The notes under the pieces were generated by a model that did no database searches, was not told the DNA's origin, and saw only the letters and a list, made by a program, of their open reading frames with translations. The position numbers were made by a program, and so were the translations under genes. 14,231 nucleotides of DNA from Thalassospira sp. UBA1131 (GTDB lineage: Bacteria > Pseudomonadota > Alphaproteobacteria > Rhodospirillales > Thalassospiraceae), in assembly GCF_002311515.1 (NCBI RefSeq), contig NZ_DCAO01000036.1, positions 159,727 to 173,957 of the forward strand, in the 5' to 3' direction. Every line of letters starts with the position of its first letter. Positions within the stretch are counted from its first letter, which is position 1. Positions 6,092 through 13,949 of this stretch are shown piece after piece.

Positions 6092-7207
6092 TCAACCGCG
6101 ACAGGATCGGGTGATCGCGGCACGCATTTTTTCAACATCCATTGCCTTGGATGTAAACGCCTTGCCGATCCCGCGGGTCATGACAAAGGTGATCTCGCCG
6201 TCGCGGACTTTTTTGTCGCGCGACATGTGACTGATCACCTTGTCGATATCCCAATGCATGCCCGTGACCTCGGACGCCGTCACCGGAAGACCAACCGATT
6301 TCAGATGGGCAACAATCCGGTCTTTCTCGCCCGCAGGGGCCATACCCATGGCACCGCAAACGTCATGGGCAATGACCATACCCATGGCAACGGCCTCGCC
6401 ATGCAAAAGCTTTTCGCCATATCCGGTTTCGGCTTCAAGCGCGTGGCCAAAGGTGTGACCAAGGTTCAAAAGTGCACGTTTGCCGCCTTCGCGTTCATCC
6501 TCGGACACAATGCGTGCCTTGGCCGCACAGCTTTTGATCACGGCCTGACGGCGCTCAGGCCCGTCTTTATCAAGAACCGCCTGCCCGTTTTCTTCAAGCC
6601 AGGCAAAGAATTCCGGATCATCGATCAGGCCATATTTGGCGACCTCGGCATAACCCGACCGCAATTCACGTGCTGGCAAGGTATCAAGAACGGATGTATC
6701 GGCCAGAACCAGACGCGGTTGATGAAACGCACCAATCAGGTTTTTGCCCGACTTCGAATTGATCCCGGTCTTGCCACCAACGGAGCTATCAACTTGCGAC
6801 AGCAAAGTGGTCGGGATCTGAACGAAATCAAGACCACGCAACAAAGATGCCGCAACAAACCCGGCAAGATCGCCAACAACCCCGCCACCCAGGGCAATGA
6901 TCAGGGTGGACCGTTCGATCCCCATCGCCAAAATCTGTTCGACGACGTTTTCGAACATGGCAAAGCTTTTGGACTTTTCACCAGACGGCACAACGACTTC
7001 ACGGTGAGTAATGCCTGCCCCGTCAAGGGATGCCAGCACGGTCGGCAAATGATTGTCCGACAGTGCCGCATCGCTGATCACGACCACACCGGCCTTCTTG
7101 ACGAACGGGGCAATATATTTGGCGGTATCGGCCAAAAGGTTGCTGCCAACAAGGATGTCATAGCTGCGCGCGCCAAGGTCGACGCGAAGGGTGTCGTGAT
7201 TGCTCAC
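6092..7207 (-). CDS. aroB: 3-dehydroquinate synthase
   Basis: AroB converts DAHP to 3-dehydroquinate in the cytoplasm, the second step of the shikimate pathway, using NAD+ and a divalent metal. The 371-residue length is normal. Signature blocks are ALGGGVVGDLAGFVAAS (105-121), IPTTLLSQVDSSVGGKTGIN (131-150), AEVAKYGLI (187-195), NLGHTFGHALE (248-258) and LLHGEAVAMGM (267-277). E188, H251 and H269 correspond to the known metal ligands. The start is GTG 7207; it is the only start that keeps the N-terminal strand (LRVDLGARSYDILVG), and AGGA lies upstream. Only four bases separate it from the end of aroK, so the two genes form one operon and are probably translationally coupled. Confidence 0.98.
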   Translation of the reverse strand: MSNHDTLRVDLGARSYDILVGSNLLADTAKYIAPFVKKAGVVVISDAALSDNHLPTVLASLDGAGITHREVVVPSGEKSKSFAMFENVVEQILAMGIERSTLIIALGGGVVGDLAGFVAASLLRGLDFVQIPTTLLSQVDSSVGGKTGINSKSGKNLIGAFHQPRLVLADTSVLDTLPARELRSGYAEVAKYGLIDDPEFFAWLEENGQAVLDKDGPERRQAVIKSCAAKARIVSEDEREGGKRALLNLGHTFGHALEAETGYGEKLLHGEAVAMGMVIAHDVCGAMGMAPAGEKDRIVAHLKSVGLPVTASEVTGMHWDIDKVISHMSRDKKVRDGEITFVMTRGIGKAFTSKAMDVEKMRAAITRSCRG

Positions 7208-7211
7208 TCTG

Positions 7212-7823
7212 TCAGGTTCCTGTCTTGATCAATTGACCATCGTCATCAAAGGAATTGGCAAGCAGTTCAAGAACCGCATCGCGGGTGGCTTCCTTTGAGG
7301 ATTCATCACAGTCGAAAATAATGTCTGCCCCGGCATAGACCGGGTAACGCGTCTCGATCAGATCCGCGAGAATTTGTCTGGGATCACCGTTATTAAGCAA
7401 CGGACGATGGGTCCGCCCGCTGGTGCGGTGCATCAGCAGATCAAGGTCGGCACGCAGCCAGACCGATACGGATTTTTCGAGGATTAATTGTCTGGTACGT
7501 TCACGAATGAACGCACCACCGCCTGTGGCCAACACGATCTGTTCGCCATCAAGCAAACGGGCAATTACACGTTCCTCGCCGTCGCGAAACGCCTCTTCGC
7601 CATACAGCTTGAAGATATCGGCGATCGAGCAGCCAGCGGCTTCTTCAATTTCGCGGTCGGCATCGACAAAATCCAGCTTGAGTTCCTTGGCGACCATACG
7701 GCCGATGCAGCTTTTTCCTGCACCCATCAGTCCAATGAACACCAATGTCCGGCCTTTCAGGCCGTCGCGAATTTTGGCGATCACGTCTTCGTGCAAACCC
7801 GACTCGGCAATGTTGCTGTCCAT
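7212..7823 (-). CDS. aroK: Shikimate kinase
   Basis: This 203-residue cytoplasmic kinase phosphorylates shikimate to shikimate 3-phosphate with ATP. The Walker A motif is GLMGAGKS (31-38). D54 and D56 lie in FVDADREIE, R80 in EEAFRDGE and the shikimate-binding GGG at 101-103. The lid sequence RTSGRTHRPLL carries R140, and a RYPVYAGADI block near the end matches the family. It has a longer N-terminus than E. coli AroK, as alphaproteobacterial enzymes often do. The start is uncertain: ATG 7823 has AGGA 13 bases upstream, ATG 7853 would add 10 residues, and the frame stays open to 7922. It is the first gene of aroK-aroB and divergent from the small-membrane-protein operon. Confidence 0.96.
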   Translation of the reverse strand: MDSNIAESGLHEDVIAKIRDGLKGRTLVFIGLMGAGKSCIGRMVAKELKLDFVDADREIEEAAGCSIADIFKLYGEEAFRDGEERVIARLLDGEQIVLATGGGAFIRERTRQLILEKSVSVWLRADLDLLMHRTSGRTHRPLLNNGDPRQILADLIETRYPVYAGADIIFDCDESSKEATRDAVLELLANSFDDDGQLIKTGT

Positions 7824-7853
7824 GTTCGGTTTGCAGTCCTGTGGTTCAATCAT

Positions 7854-8210
7854 TGAGATACAAATTACCCAAATCTTTAGGCCAGCTTGCCCCCGAACGC
7901 AAGCAAACCGGACAGAAAACACGACAAAAATACTGCGCCAAATTGCCCCTTTCAGTCACTTTAGGCATGCCTATGCATCGTTTTGCCCAAGGTTGTTCTG
8001 CGCGATGGCATTAACTCTCTGTGAGTAACAGGCACTTATACTGCCTTTAAGTTGCCGAATTGGAGTGCGACCAACCCAATGCGATGACAGGTGCGAGATG
8101 CGCAGACGGATCGCCAGAATGATTGGCGGTTGCGGTTCTTGCATCTTTGATTTTCGTCCGCATACTGGTATTCGCGTCCATCGCTTAAACGCTTCGAAGT
8201 CTGGATTAAA
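7854..8210. promoter_or_regulatory. Divergent intergenic region between aroK and the 45-residue membrane protein gene
   Basis: I see no protein gene here. It must hold promoters for both directions. Candidate elements are a TATACT (8037-8042) on the plus strand with no good -35, and TTGCAT (8139-8144) 16 bases before CATACT (8161-8166). A perfect 12-bp palindrome TAGGCATGCCTA lies at 7962-7973. A hairpin GCTTGC/GCAAGC (7885-7904) falls in the aroK leader, and AGGCA/TGCCT lies at 8030-8046. If transcription starts at the TATACT, the leader would be about 160 bases, but no known riboswitch is recognisable. Confidence 0.4.
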
Positions 8211-8348
8211 ATGAGAATTTTATCGCGCATCATCCTGTTGCTGGTTATCGCCGTGATTGCCGGCGGTGCCACTTTCCTGGTGACCTGGGACATTCCTGCC
8301 CCGACCGCCCAAATCGAAGAAACCATCCCGAATTCGAGGTTTAACTAA
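8211..8348 (+). CDS. Small single-span membrane protein, 45 residues
   Basis: ATG 8211 to TAA 8346-8348 encodes MRILSRIILLLVIAVIAGG, then ATFLVTWDIPAPTAQIEETI and PNSRFN. Positive residues R2 and R6 precede a hydrophobic helix (about 7-25), so the protein is predicted N-in with a short exported tail. I recall a similar hydrophobic helix followed by WDIPAP...IPN in small alphaproteobacterial proteins, but cannot confirm it here. The stop is one base from the ATG of the next gene, and that gene's ribosome binding site (GAGG, 8336-8339) lies inside this frame, which argues that it is translated. Its own ribosome binding site is weak (GGA). The function is unknown. It could be a membrane partner of the large exported protein encoded next. 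Confidence 0.82.
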   Translation: MRILSRIILLLVIAVIAGGATFLVTWDIPAPTAQIEETIPNSRFN

Positions 8349-8349
8349 G

Positions 8350-10416
8350 ATGACATTGCGTTCCCGCCTGTTAATGCAGACCTGTGTACTGGCCATGATG
8401 ACGGGAACGGGACTTGGTTCCGCCCCTGCAAGCGCGCAAAACTCGGCCCCCGTGCCGTTGTTTTTAAAACAGGAAGCAGAACAGGACGCGGAACGCCAGG
8501 TTGCCCCAAGCCCGACCAATCCGGGGGTCACATCGGCCCCGCGATCAGGCGGCTTTGGCAATACGTCATCTGGCACCAGCGAGACTGATGCATTCCCGTC
8601 GGATCCGAACGCGGTGCAATCGCTGTCGCTTGGCGCAGTCGACGCCGAGGCCGTCGGGACCATTGATCAATCGCGCGGTGGCCTTGGCACCGATATGTGG
8701 AACGGCACCACCCGCCGGTCTGCTGCACAACTGATTTCGGAATTGCCCGCGACCCCGGCGACCCATGCTGCGCGTGACTTACAAAAACGCCTGCTTCTGT
8801 CCGCAGCCGCCCTGCCTCAGGGCTCGGCGGATATCAGCCTGCTTGAAGCACGTGTTGCCAAACTGATCGAAATGGGCGCGCTTGATGACGCCATCGAACT
8901 TGTCCGCGCCGCCCCGCAAGGATCGCGCGGCTCCATGCTGGCGCAGGCAGAGGTTAACGCCCTTCTGATTGGCTCCAGAGTTGATGCGGCATGTGACGCG
9001 ATTGAAGGTTACGGCGCAAGTTACGAGGAACTTTTCTGGCTTAAGGCGGCGGCGATGTGCGCGTTTTACGCCAATGATCCGACCTCGGCGGCCTTCACCG
9101 TCGATCTTGTGCGTGAAATGGGTGGCGAAGGCGATGCCACCTTCTTTGGTCTGGTTTCCGCAATCCGCAGTGGCGGTACTGCCGATGCCGACTTGCTAAA
9201 TGATTTGCGTCCGATCGATCTGGCACTTCTGGCAATTGCCAAACAATCGATCCCGACGAGCCAGCTTGAAACCGACAATCCAGTCGCCATCATTGGCATT
9301 ACCACTGCCGATGCGACTGCGACCGATGTTCGCCTAGAAGCCGCCCGCAAGGCTGAAAATCTTGGCTTGATCAGCCCGAAAAAGCTGGCTGATGTGTATC
9401 AGTCGGTGAATTTCGAACCGGCGGCATTGGAGAGCGTTCTTGATGATGCCAGCGAAGGCATTCAGGCGCGCCAATATGCCAAGCTTTATCAGGCCGCAGC
9501 ACAAAGTGATGTTGCCGCCGCACGGGCTGAAATTCTGGCCGCCCTGTTTGAAGCCGCGGATTTTGAAGGCGATTTCATGCAGGCCGCAAGGCTGGCAGCG
9601 CCCTTGATGACCGACATTCCGGTGAATGGCGACTTTTCGTGGTTTGCTGTTCCCGCCCTTCGGGCATCAATTGCCGCAAACAATTTCGAGCGGGCTGAAA
9701 ACTGGCTTCAGGTTGCCAAATCATCGGCAAATGCCTCAAACGACATTTCATCTCGCCTGAGCCTGCTTTATCCGGTTCTGGCGATTTCCGGTCTTGAAGA
9801 AACCGGTGCCATTCGACCAACCGCGATGGCATCGGATGGAAACTCATCGCAGAGTTTTGGGTCTGATCCGCAGTCAGGCCCGACGCAAAACTTCGGTCTT
9901 GGCGGTGCCGTCGTGCCGGGCGCACCGACATCAAGTGGCGGCATGGCGTCGGCAACCGTGATGCCCAACTCGGCCTCGGCCGAGGATGTGCAAAGCGCAT
10001 CTGATCGCGCAGCCGCCCTTGCCCGTCATCGTGCCCGCATGGTCGAGTGGCAGGAAATGCAGGCCGCGCGCGGTGATCAGGCCGCGGCACGACGTTATAG
10101 CGAACTGATCTTCAACCTGTTTGAAGGTTTCGGCATCGAAGTCCCCAATACCTTGTGGGACAGCATTCTGACCGCCCCCTATGCCGAAGAACGCATGACA
10201 ACCAGCAGTGCGGTTTCGCATCAACTCAACGCAGCTGCGGCGGCGCGGCAAAAGGCGAAAACCGCGGCCTTGGCCATTCAGGCCCAACAAGTCGCAGCCG
10301 TTGATAATGCCGACCCCAAGGTCCTGAGCGATACCGTTACGTCGCTTCTGATCATTGGGCAGGAAAATGACGCACGGCGTCTGGCGACAGAACTGCTGAT
10401 GTCGTTTAATCAGTAG
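8350..10416 (+). CDS. Large exported alanine-rich helical protein of unknown function
   Basis: The protein has 688 residues and I recognise no family. Residues 1-30 form a signal peptide ending in ASAQN, so it is probably periplasmic. A polar Pro/Ser/Gly region (31-100) follows. Residues about 115-485 are almost wholly helical and alanine-rich, with paired-helix spacing that resembles TPR or other solenoid repeats (KLIEMGALDDAIELVRAAP; AANNFERAENWLQVAKSS). A Gly/Ser/Pro linker (about 492-547) leads to a second helical domain (550-688) with RAAALARHRARMVEWQEMQA and a closing ENDARRLATELLMSFNQ. It starts one base after the small membrane protein gene and ends 27 bp before xerD, so the three are likely cotranscribed. 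A scaffold or envelope-assembly role is only a guess. Confidence 0.88.
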   Translation: MTLRSRLLMQTCVLAMMTGTGLGSAPASAQNSAPVPLFLKQEAEQDAERQVAPSPTNPGVTSAPRSGGFGNTSSGTSETDAFPSDPNAVQSLSLGAVDAEAVGTIDQSRGGLGTDMWNGTTRRSAAQLISELPATPATHAARDLQKRLLLSAAALPQGSADISLLEARVAKLIEMGALDDAIELVRAAPQGSRGSMLAQAEVNALLIGSRVDAACDAIEGYGASYEELFWLKAAAMCAFYANDPTSAAFTVDLVREMGGEGDATFFGLVSAIRSGGTADADLLNDLRPIDLALLAIAKQSIPTSQLETDNPVAIIGITTADATATDVRLEAARKAENLGLISPKKLADVYQSVNFEPAALESVLDDASEGIQARQYAKLYQAAAQSDVAAARAEILAALFEAADFEGDFMQAARLAAPLMTDIPVNGDFSWFAVPALRASIAANNFERAENWLQVAKSSANASNDISSRLSLLYPVLAISGLEETGAIRPTAMASDGNSSQSFGSDPQSGPTQNFGLGGAVVPGAPTSSGGMASATVMPNSASAEDVQSASDRAAALARHRARMVEWQEMQAARGDQAAARRYSELIFNLFEGFGIEVPNTLWDSILTAPYAEERMTTSSAVSHQLNAAAAARQKAKTAALAIQAQQVAAVDNADPKVLSDTVTSLLIIGQENDARRLATELLMSFNQ

Positions 10417-10443
10417 GCTCTTTAATCACTGGCAGGACCGGTT

Positions 10444-11394
10444 ATGGCCAAGGCACTGACAAGCTCGTTGATATCGGCCTTTCTGGAAATGATGGCCGCT
10501 GAACGCGGGGCCAGTGTGCACACGCTTGATGCCTACCGGCGTGATCTTGAAGATTATGCGTCATCGCTGACTGCGGGCAAGGCCGATCCGGTATCGGCAA
10601 GTGATGCCGATGTCAGGCGCTATATGGCCGAACTGGGATCTGCCGGGCTTGCCCCGCGCACACAGGCGCGACGCCTGTCGGCCTTGCGGCAGTTTCACAA
10701 GTTCCTTTATTCCGACGGGTATCGCGATGATGACCCGTCATCGAATATCGATAGTCCGCAACAGGGCCAGACCCTGCCCAAATTCCTGTCGATTGAGGAA
10801 ATTGATCGTCTGATCATCGCCGCCACCAATCATCCGGGTATCAAGGGCAAGCGCTTACTTGCGATGGTGGAGCTGATGTATGCCACCGGCATGCGCGTTT
10901 CGGAGCTGGTCGAGCTCCCCTTTGCCGCAGCGGCACGTGATCCGCAGATGCTGATTGTGCGTGGCAAGGGCAGCAAGGAACGGCTGGTGCCGCTGTCCGA
11001 TCCGGCCCGTGATGCGCTGCGTGATTATCTTGAAGTGCGTGATGCCTTCATTCCATCAGACAAATCAAACGGCCATGCCGATCGCCCCGGGCAATCCTCA
11101 TACCTTTTCCCGTCACGCGGGAAAACCGGGCATTTGACGCGTCAGATGTTTCTGAAAATGATCAAGGATCTGGCGATTGAGGCCGGTGTCCCGCCATCAA
11201 AGGTATCGCCGCACGTGTTGCGCCATTCCTTTGCCAGTCACCTTCTGGCCAATGGCGCAGATTTGCGCAGCCTGCAAAAGATGCTGGGCCATTCCGATAT
11301 CTCGACCACGCAAATTTATACCCATGTTCTCGAGTCACGCCTGCGCGGACTGGTTCAGGAACATCATCCGCTGGCCACACGGGCAATTGGTTAG
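10444..11394 (+). CDS. xerD: Site-specific tyrosine recombinase XerD
   Basis: XerD acts with XerC at the dif site to resolve chromosome dimers at division, under FtsK control. The 316-residue protein has the SAM-like N-terminal core-binding domain (about 5-90; TLDAYRRDLEDYASSL) and the catalytic domain (about 110-300). Catalytic residues are R151 (YATGMRVSELVEL), K175 (VRGKGSKERLVPL), H257 and R260 (SPHVLRHSFASHLL), H283 (MLGHSDISTT) and Y292 (IYTHV). All are present. The choice of XerD over XerC comes from overall resemblance to alphaproteobacterial XerD and its place divergent from aroK-aroB; XerC is the alternative. AGGA precedes ATG 10444 by seven bases. No dif site was found in the window. 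Confidence 0.93.
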   Translation: MAKALTSSLISAFLEMMAAERGASVHTLDAYRRDLEDYASSLTAGKADPVSASDADVRRYMAELGSAGLAPRTQARRLSALRQFHKFLYSDGYRDDDPSSNIDSPQQGQTLPKFLSIEEIDRLIIAATNHPGIKGKRLLAMVELMYATGMRVSELVELPFAAAARDPQMLIVRGKGSKERLVPLSDPARDALRDYLEVRDAFIPSDKSNGHADRPGQSSYLFPSRGKTGHLTRQMFLKMIKDLAIEAGVPPSKVSPHVLRHSFASHLLANGADLRSLQKMLGHSDISTTQIYTHVLESRLRGLVQEHHPLATRAIG

Positions 11395-11448
11395 TCGAGG
11401 CAGTATCGGGTTCGTCGATTTGTCTAACCCCTTTGTATAGAGATCCAG

Positions 11449-11470
11449 CCGTTTCTTGATAAAAAAGCGG
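11449..11470 (+). terminator. Possible weak terminator after xerD
   Basis: CCGTTT (11449-11454) can pair with AAGCGG (11465-11470), including one U-G pair, and ATGTTTTCTG follows. The stem is short and the T-run is four long. The remaining part of the gap (11395-11652) contains a direct repeat GCGGATGT (11467-11474 and 11480-11487) and presumably the promoter of the next gene, but I cannot point to a convincing -35/-10 pair. Confidence 0.3.
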
Positions 11471-11652
11471 ATGTTTTCTGCGGATGTCACATATTCGTAA
11501 CCCCACTGTCATGAACTTGTTGTCATATCTGGGATAACAGCAAACCTCGGAACTTCTAATTCTCACAACTTCCGGGAAAGCCGACCATTTTGAAGATCGG
11601 GGTACTGCATTTGACCTTTGATGCAGATGAACAGTGGATATCCGACCGACCC

Positions 11653-13452
11653 ATGACCCAACCGGTCATGCTCCGTAACTGGCAGCAGGTCGTCGAAAAA
11701 GTCGACTTCGCCTTCCAGCCCATTGTCAGTCCGCACACCGGTCATGTTTTCGGCTATGAGGCGCTTTTGCGGCGCTGGGAAGAAGCCGGATTTACATCCA
11801 TTCAGGCCCTGTTTGATACCGCATGGGATACTGGCAACCTGCACAGTGTCGATATGATGCTGCGCGCCAAGGCAATCGAGAAATTCGCGCGCTTTCCGGG
11901 GGCCAAGCGGCTCAAGCTGTTTTATAATTTCGACAATCGCGTCGTTAAGACCGAGGATTACCAACCCGGTCAAACCGCCGCCCTGCTGAGCGATGCCGGA
12001 CTTGAACGCGATACCATCTTTCTTGAGATTTCCGAACGCCACGACATCAGCAATGCCGGATACCTCAAAGACATTCTGGTGCGGTACCGCAGTCAGGGCT
12101 TCAAGATTGCCATTGATGATTACGGCAGCGGCTTTGCCCAGTTGCGTGCGCTTTACGAATGCGAACCTGACATAATCAAGATCGACCGGTTCTTTATTGA
12201 TGGCATCGACCGTGACCGTCGCAAGGAACTGTTTGTTACGCAAATTACGGCGTTCGCCCACATGATCGCGGCACAGGTCGTCGCCGAAGGCGTTGAAACC
12301 CGTGAGGAGTTCCTGTGCTGTCGGCGTTTGGGTTGTGATCTGGTGCAGGGTTTCTTTATCGCGCGTCCGTCACTCGATATCCCCGAACAGACCGATATTG
12401 TGTCCTCAGCAGCCGACATCGCGGCAGATTCACGCCGCCAGTCGGATCGCGATGATGATGTTGTCAGATCCTACCTGCTGGAAACACCGGCCCTGCCGAT
12501 TGATATCAATCCGGTCGATATCCTGAGCTACTTCCAACAAAATCCGGATATCTCGCTGGTGCCGGTGGTCGACCATGACGGCAAGCCGTTGGGCATTGTC
12601 CGGGATTCAGAATTCAAGGCGTTTATCTACACCCCGTTTGGCCGTGAATTGCTGCAAAACCCGGCCAACCGGGCGAATATCAAACGCTTTTTGCGCCGTT
12701 GTCCGGTTGCCGATATCCGCACCAGCCTGTCGGAGCTTCTTGAAACCTTTGTCGCGACCGAGGCGCTGGACGGGGTGATCCTGACGGAAAACGACCAGTA
12801 TCTGGGTGTTCTGGATCAAAGTGCGCTTTTGCGTGCGGTCAATGAACGCAATACACTGAATGCCCGCGATGAAAACCCGTTGACCCGCCTGCCCGGCAAT
12901 AGTGCGATTTACCGTTATGCCGCGCGTGCCCTGGCGGAGCCGCGCCGACGTCGGTTTGCGGTCTATTTCGATTTCGACAATTTCAAACCGTTCAATGACC
13001 AATACGGCTTCCGCCAAGGTGACCGCGCAATCCTGCTTTTCAAGGATATCCTGGGCAAGGTCCTGAGCCAGAATGACTGGTTTGTTGGCCATATTGGCGG
13101 TGATGATTTCTTTGCCTATGTGCAATCGATTGACTTCGAAGATGCGGTCGCAGCTGTCCAACGCGTTCAGGCCATGTTCGATGCCCAGATCAAAAGCTTC
13201 TATGACCCGGAAACACGTGAAAGTGGATACCTGACCGGCAAGGGTCGCGATGGGAAACCTGCACGGTTTGATCTGATGAGTGTCAGTGCCGCACTGATCC
13301 GAATTCCGGCAGAACGCACCGACATTACCCTTGATCATATTTCGGTCGAAGCGGCAAAACTCAAGGCGCTTGCAAAGACCAGTCCACGCCGATTCGCGGC
13401 GGGTATTTATGACCCGGACAGCAACAACGCCAGCGAACCAAAACTTCTTTGA
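11653..13452 (+). CDS. EAL-CBS-GGDEF protein, c-di-GMP phosphodiesterase with degenerate GGDDF cyclase domain
   Basis: The EAL domain (about 12-250) carries the full catalytic set: E36 (YEALLRRW), N92, E125 (LEISE), D155/D156 (IDDYGSGF), K176 (KID), E212 (AEGVET) and Q232 (VQGFF). It should therefore hydrolyse c-di-GMP. A CBS pair (about 280-400; VPVVDHDGKPLGIVRDSEF and GVILTENDQYLGVLDQSALL) follows, then a GGDEF domain (413-580; NPLTRLPGN, YFDFDNFKPFNDQYGF) whose signature reads GGDDF (482-486). The inhibitory RxxD site is replaced by SQND. CBS domains bind adenine nucleotides in other proteins, so ligand control of the enzyme is plausible. No membrane segment is present, so it is cytoplasmic. 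ATG 11653 gives 599 residues. A TTG at 11590 with GGGAAAG upstream would add 21 residues and cannot be excluded. Confidence 0.93.
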   Translation: MTQPVMLRNWQQVVEKVDFAFQPIVSPHTGHVFGYEALLRRWEEAGFTSIQALFDTAWDTGNLHSVDMMLRAKAIEKFARFPGAKRLKLFYNFDNRVVKTEDYQPGQTAALLSDAGLERDTIFLEISERHDISNAGYLKDILVRYRSQGFKIAIDDYGSGFAQLRALYECEPDIIKIDRFFIDGIDRDRRKELFVTQITAFAHMIAAQVVAEGVETREEFLCCRRLGCDLVQGFFIARPSLDIPEQTDIVSSAADIAADSRRQSDRDDDVVRSYLLETPALPIDINPVDILSYFQQNPDISLVPVVDHDGKPLGIVRDSEFKAFIYTPFGRELLQNPANRANIKRFLRRCPVADIRTSLSELLETFVATEALDGVILTENDQYLGVLDQSALLRAVNERNTLNARDENPLTRLPGNSAIYRYAARALAEPRRRRFAVYFDFDNFKPFNDQYGFRQGDRAILLFKDILGKVLSQNDWFVGHIGGDDFFAYVQSIDFEDAVAAVQRVQAMFDAQIKSFYDPETRESGYLTGKGRDGKPARFDLMSVSAALIRIPAERTDITLDHISVEAAKLKALAKTSPRRFAAGIYDPDSNNASEPKLL

Positions 13453-13580
13453 TCGCTTTTTCAAAGACTTGTCATTTTTGTCGCTCTGAAGCGCAAATTA
13501 GGGCTTCAAATCCGAGTCACTCTGAGTAATATTCCGGCCGAATTAAAAACACCAATCGGTTCAAACGAGCAGTTCCGTCA

Positions 13581-13934
13581 ATGGTAAATATCGCGCCTTT
13601 TTCTGATCTTTCGCTGTCCAATCCCGTCCGTCAGACCAGCCCCATCGCCCAGCAACGTGGCGATGAGCAACGATTTGCCGAGCAAAACCGGATTATCGAT
13701 GGGACACGCGCCTCTGTCCTGACATCGGATCAGGAGATCGAGCGCGCTGTTCAGTCCTATCAGCGTGACCGCAGTGAACAAAAGCAGTTCCTGAAAGACG
13801 GCGAACAGAAAACAATTTCAGACAGCTATGTCGAAAAGATCTCATCGCCGACATACAGCGCATCTGGCGATCCGTTGAATAATCTGACCTCGGGCGCCGG
13901 CGGTCGTGGCCAGTATTTCGATATTCTGACCTGA
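13581..13934 (+). CDS. Small hydrophilic protein of unknown function
   Basis: The 117-residue protein has no signal peptide, membrane segment or cysteine. The N-terminus (MVNIAPFSDLSLSNPV) is followed by a charged, Gln/Glu/Arg-rich helical centre (about 25-80; DEQRFAEQNRIIDGTR, EIERAVQSYQRDRSEQKQFL). The C-terminus is flexible, Ser/Gly-rich, and ends in GGRGQYFDILT. Codon use resembles the neighbours and the frame has no competing overlap on the plus strand. I recognise no family. The ribosome binding site is weak (GAG about 12 bases upstream). It follows the c-di-GMP gene after 128 bp with no clear terminator or promoter between them, and converges with the hydrolase gene, 15 bp from stop to stop. 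Confidence 0.7.
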   Translation: MVNIAPFSDLSLSNPVRQTSPIAQQRGDEQRFAEQNRIIDGTRASVLTSDQEIERAVQSYQRDRSEQKQFLKDGEQKTISDSYVEKISSPTYSASGDPLNNLTSGAGGRGQYFDILT

Positions 13935-13949
13935 TTGGTTGCCCGACCC

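Noticed and set aside
6227..7228. A 333-codon open frame on the plus strand opposite aroB
   Set aside because: aroB on the other strand has every catalytic motif; the antisense translation is rich in His, Asn and Gln with no recognisable domain.
10444..11394. The tyrosine recombinase as an integrase of a mobile island
   Set aside because: Length, sequence and place next to housekeeping aro genes fit chromosomal XerD; there is no tRNA, attachment repeat or phage gene nearby.
11467..11487. Direct repeat GCGGATGT twice with a 13-base period after xerD
   Set aside because: Two copies only, short, with no promoter geometry around them; chance is adequate as an explanation.
12607..13464. A 285-codon open frame on the minus strand opposite the GGDEF region
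   Set aside because: Antisense to a well-supported domain, with no family motif or ribosome binding site.
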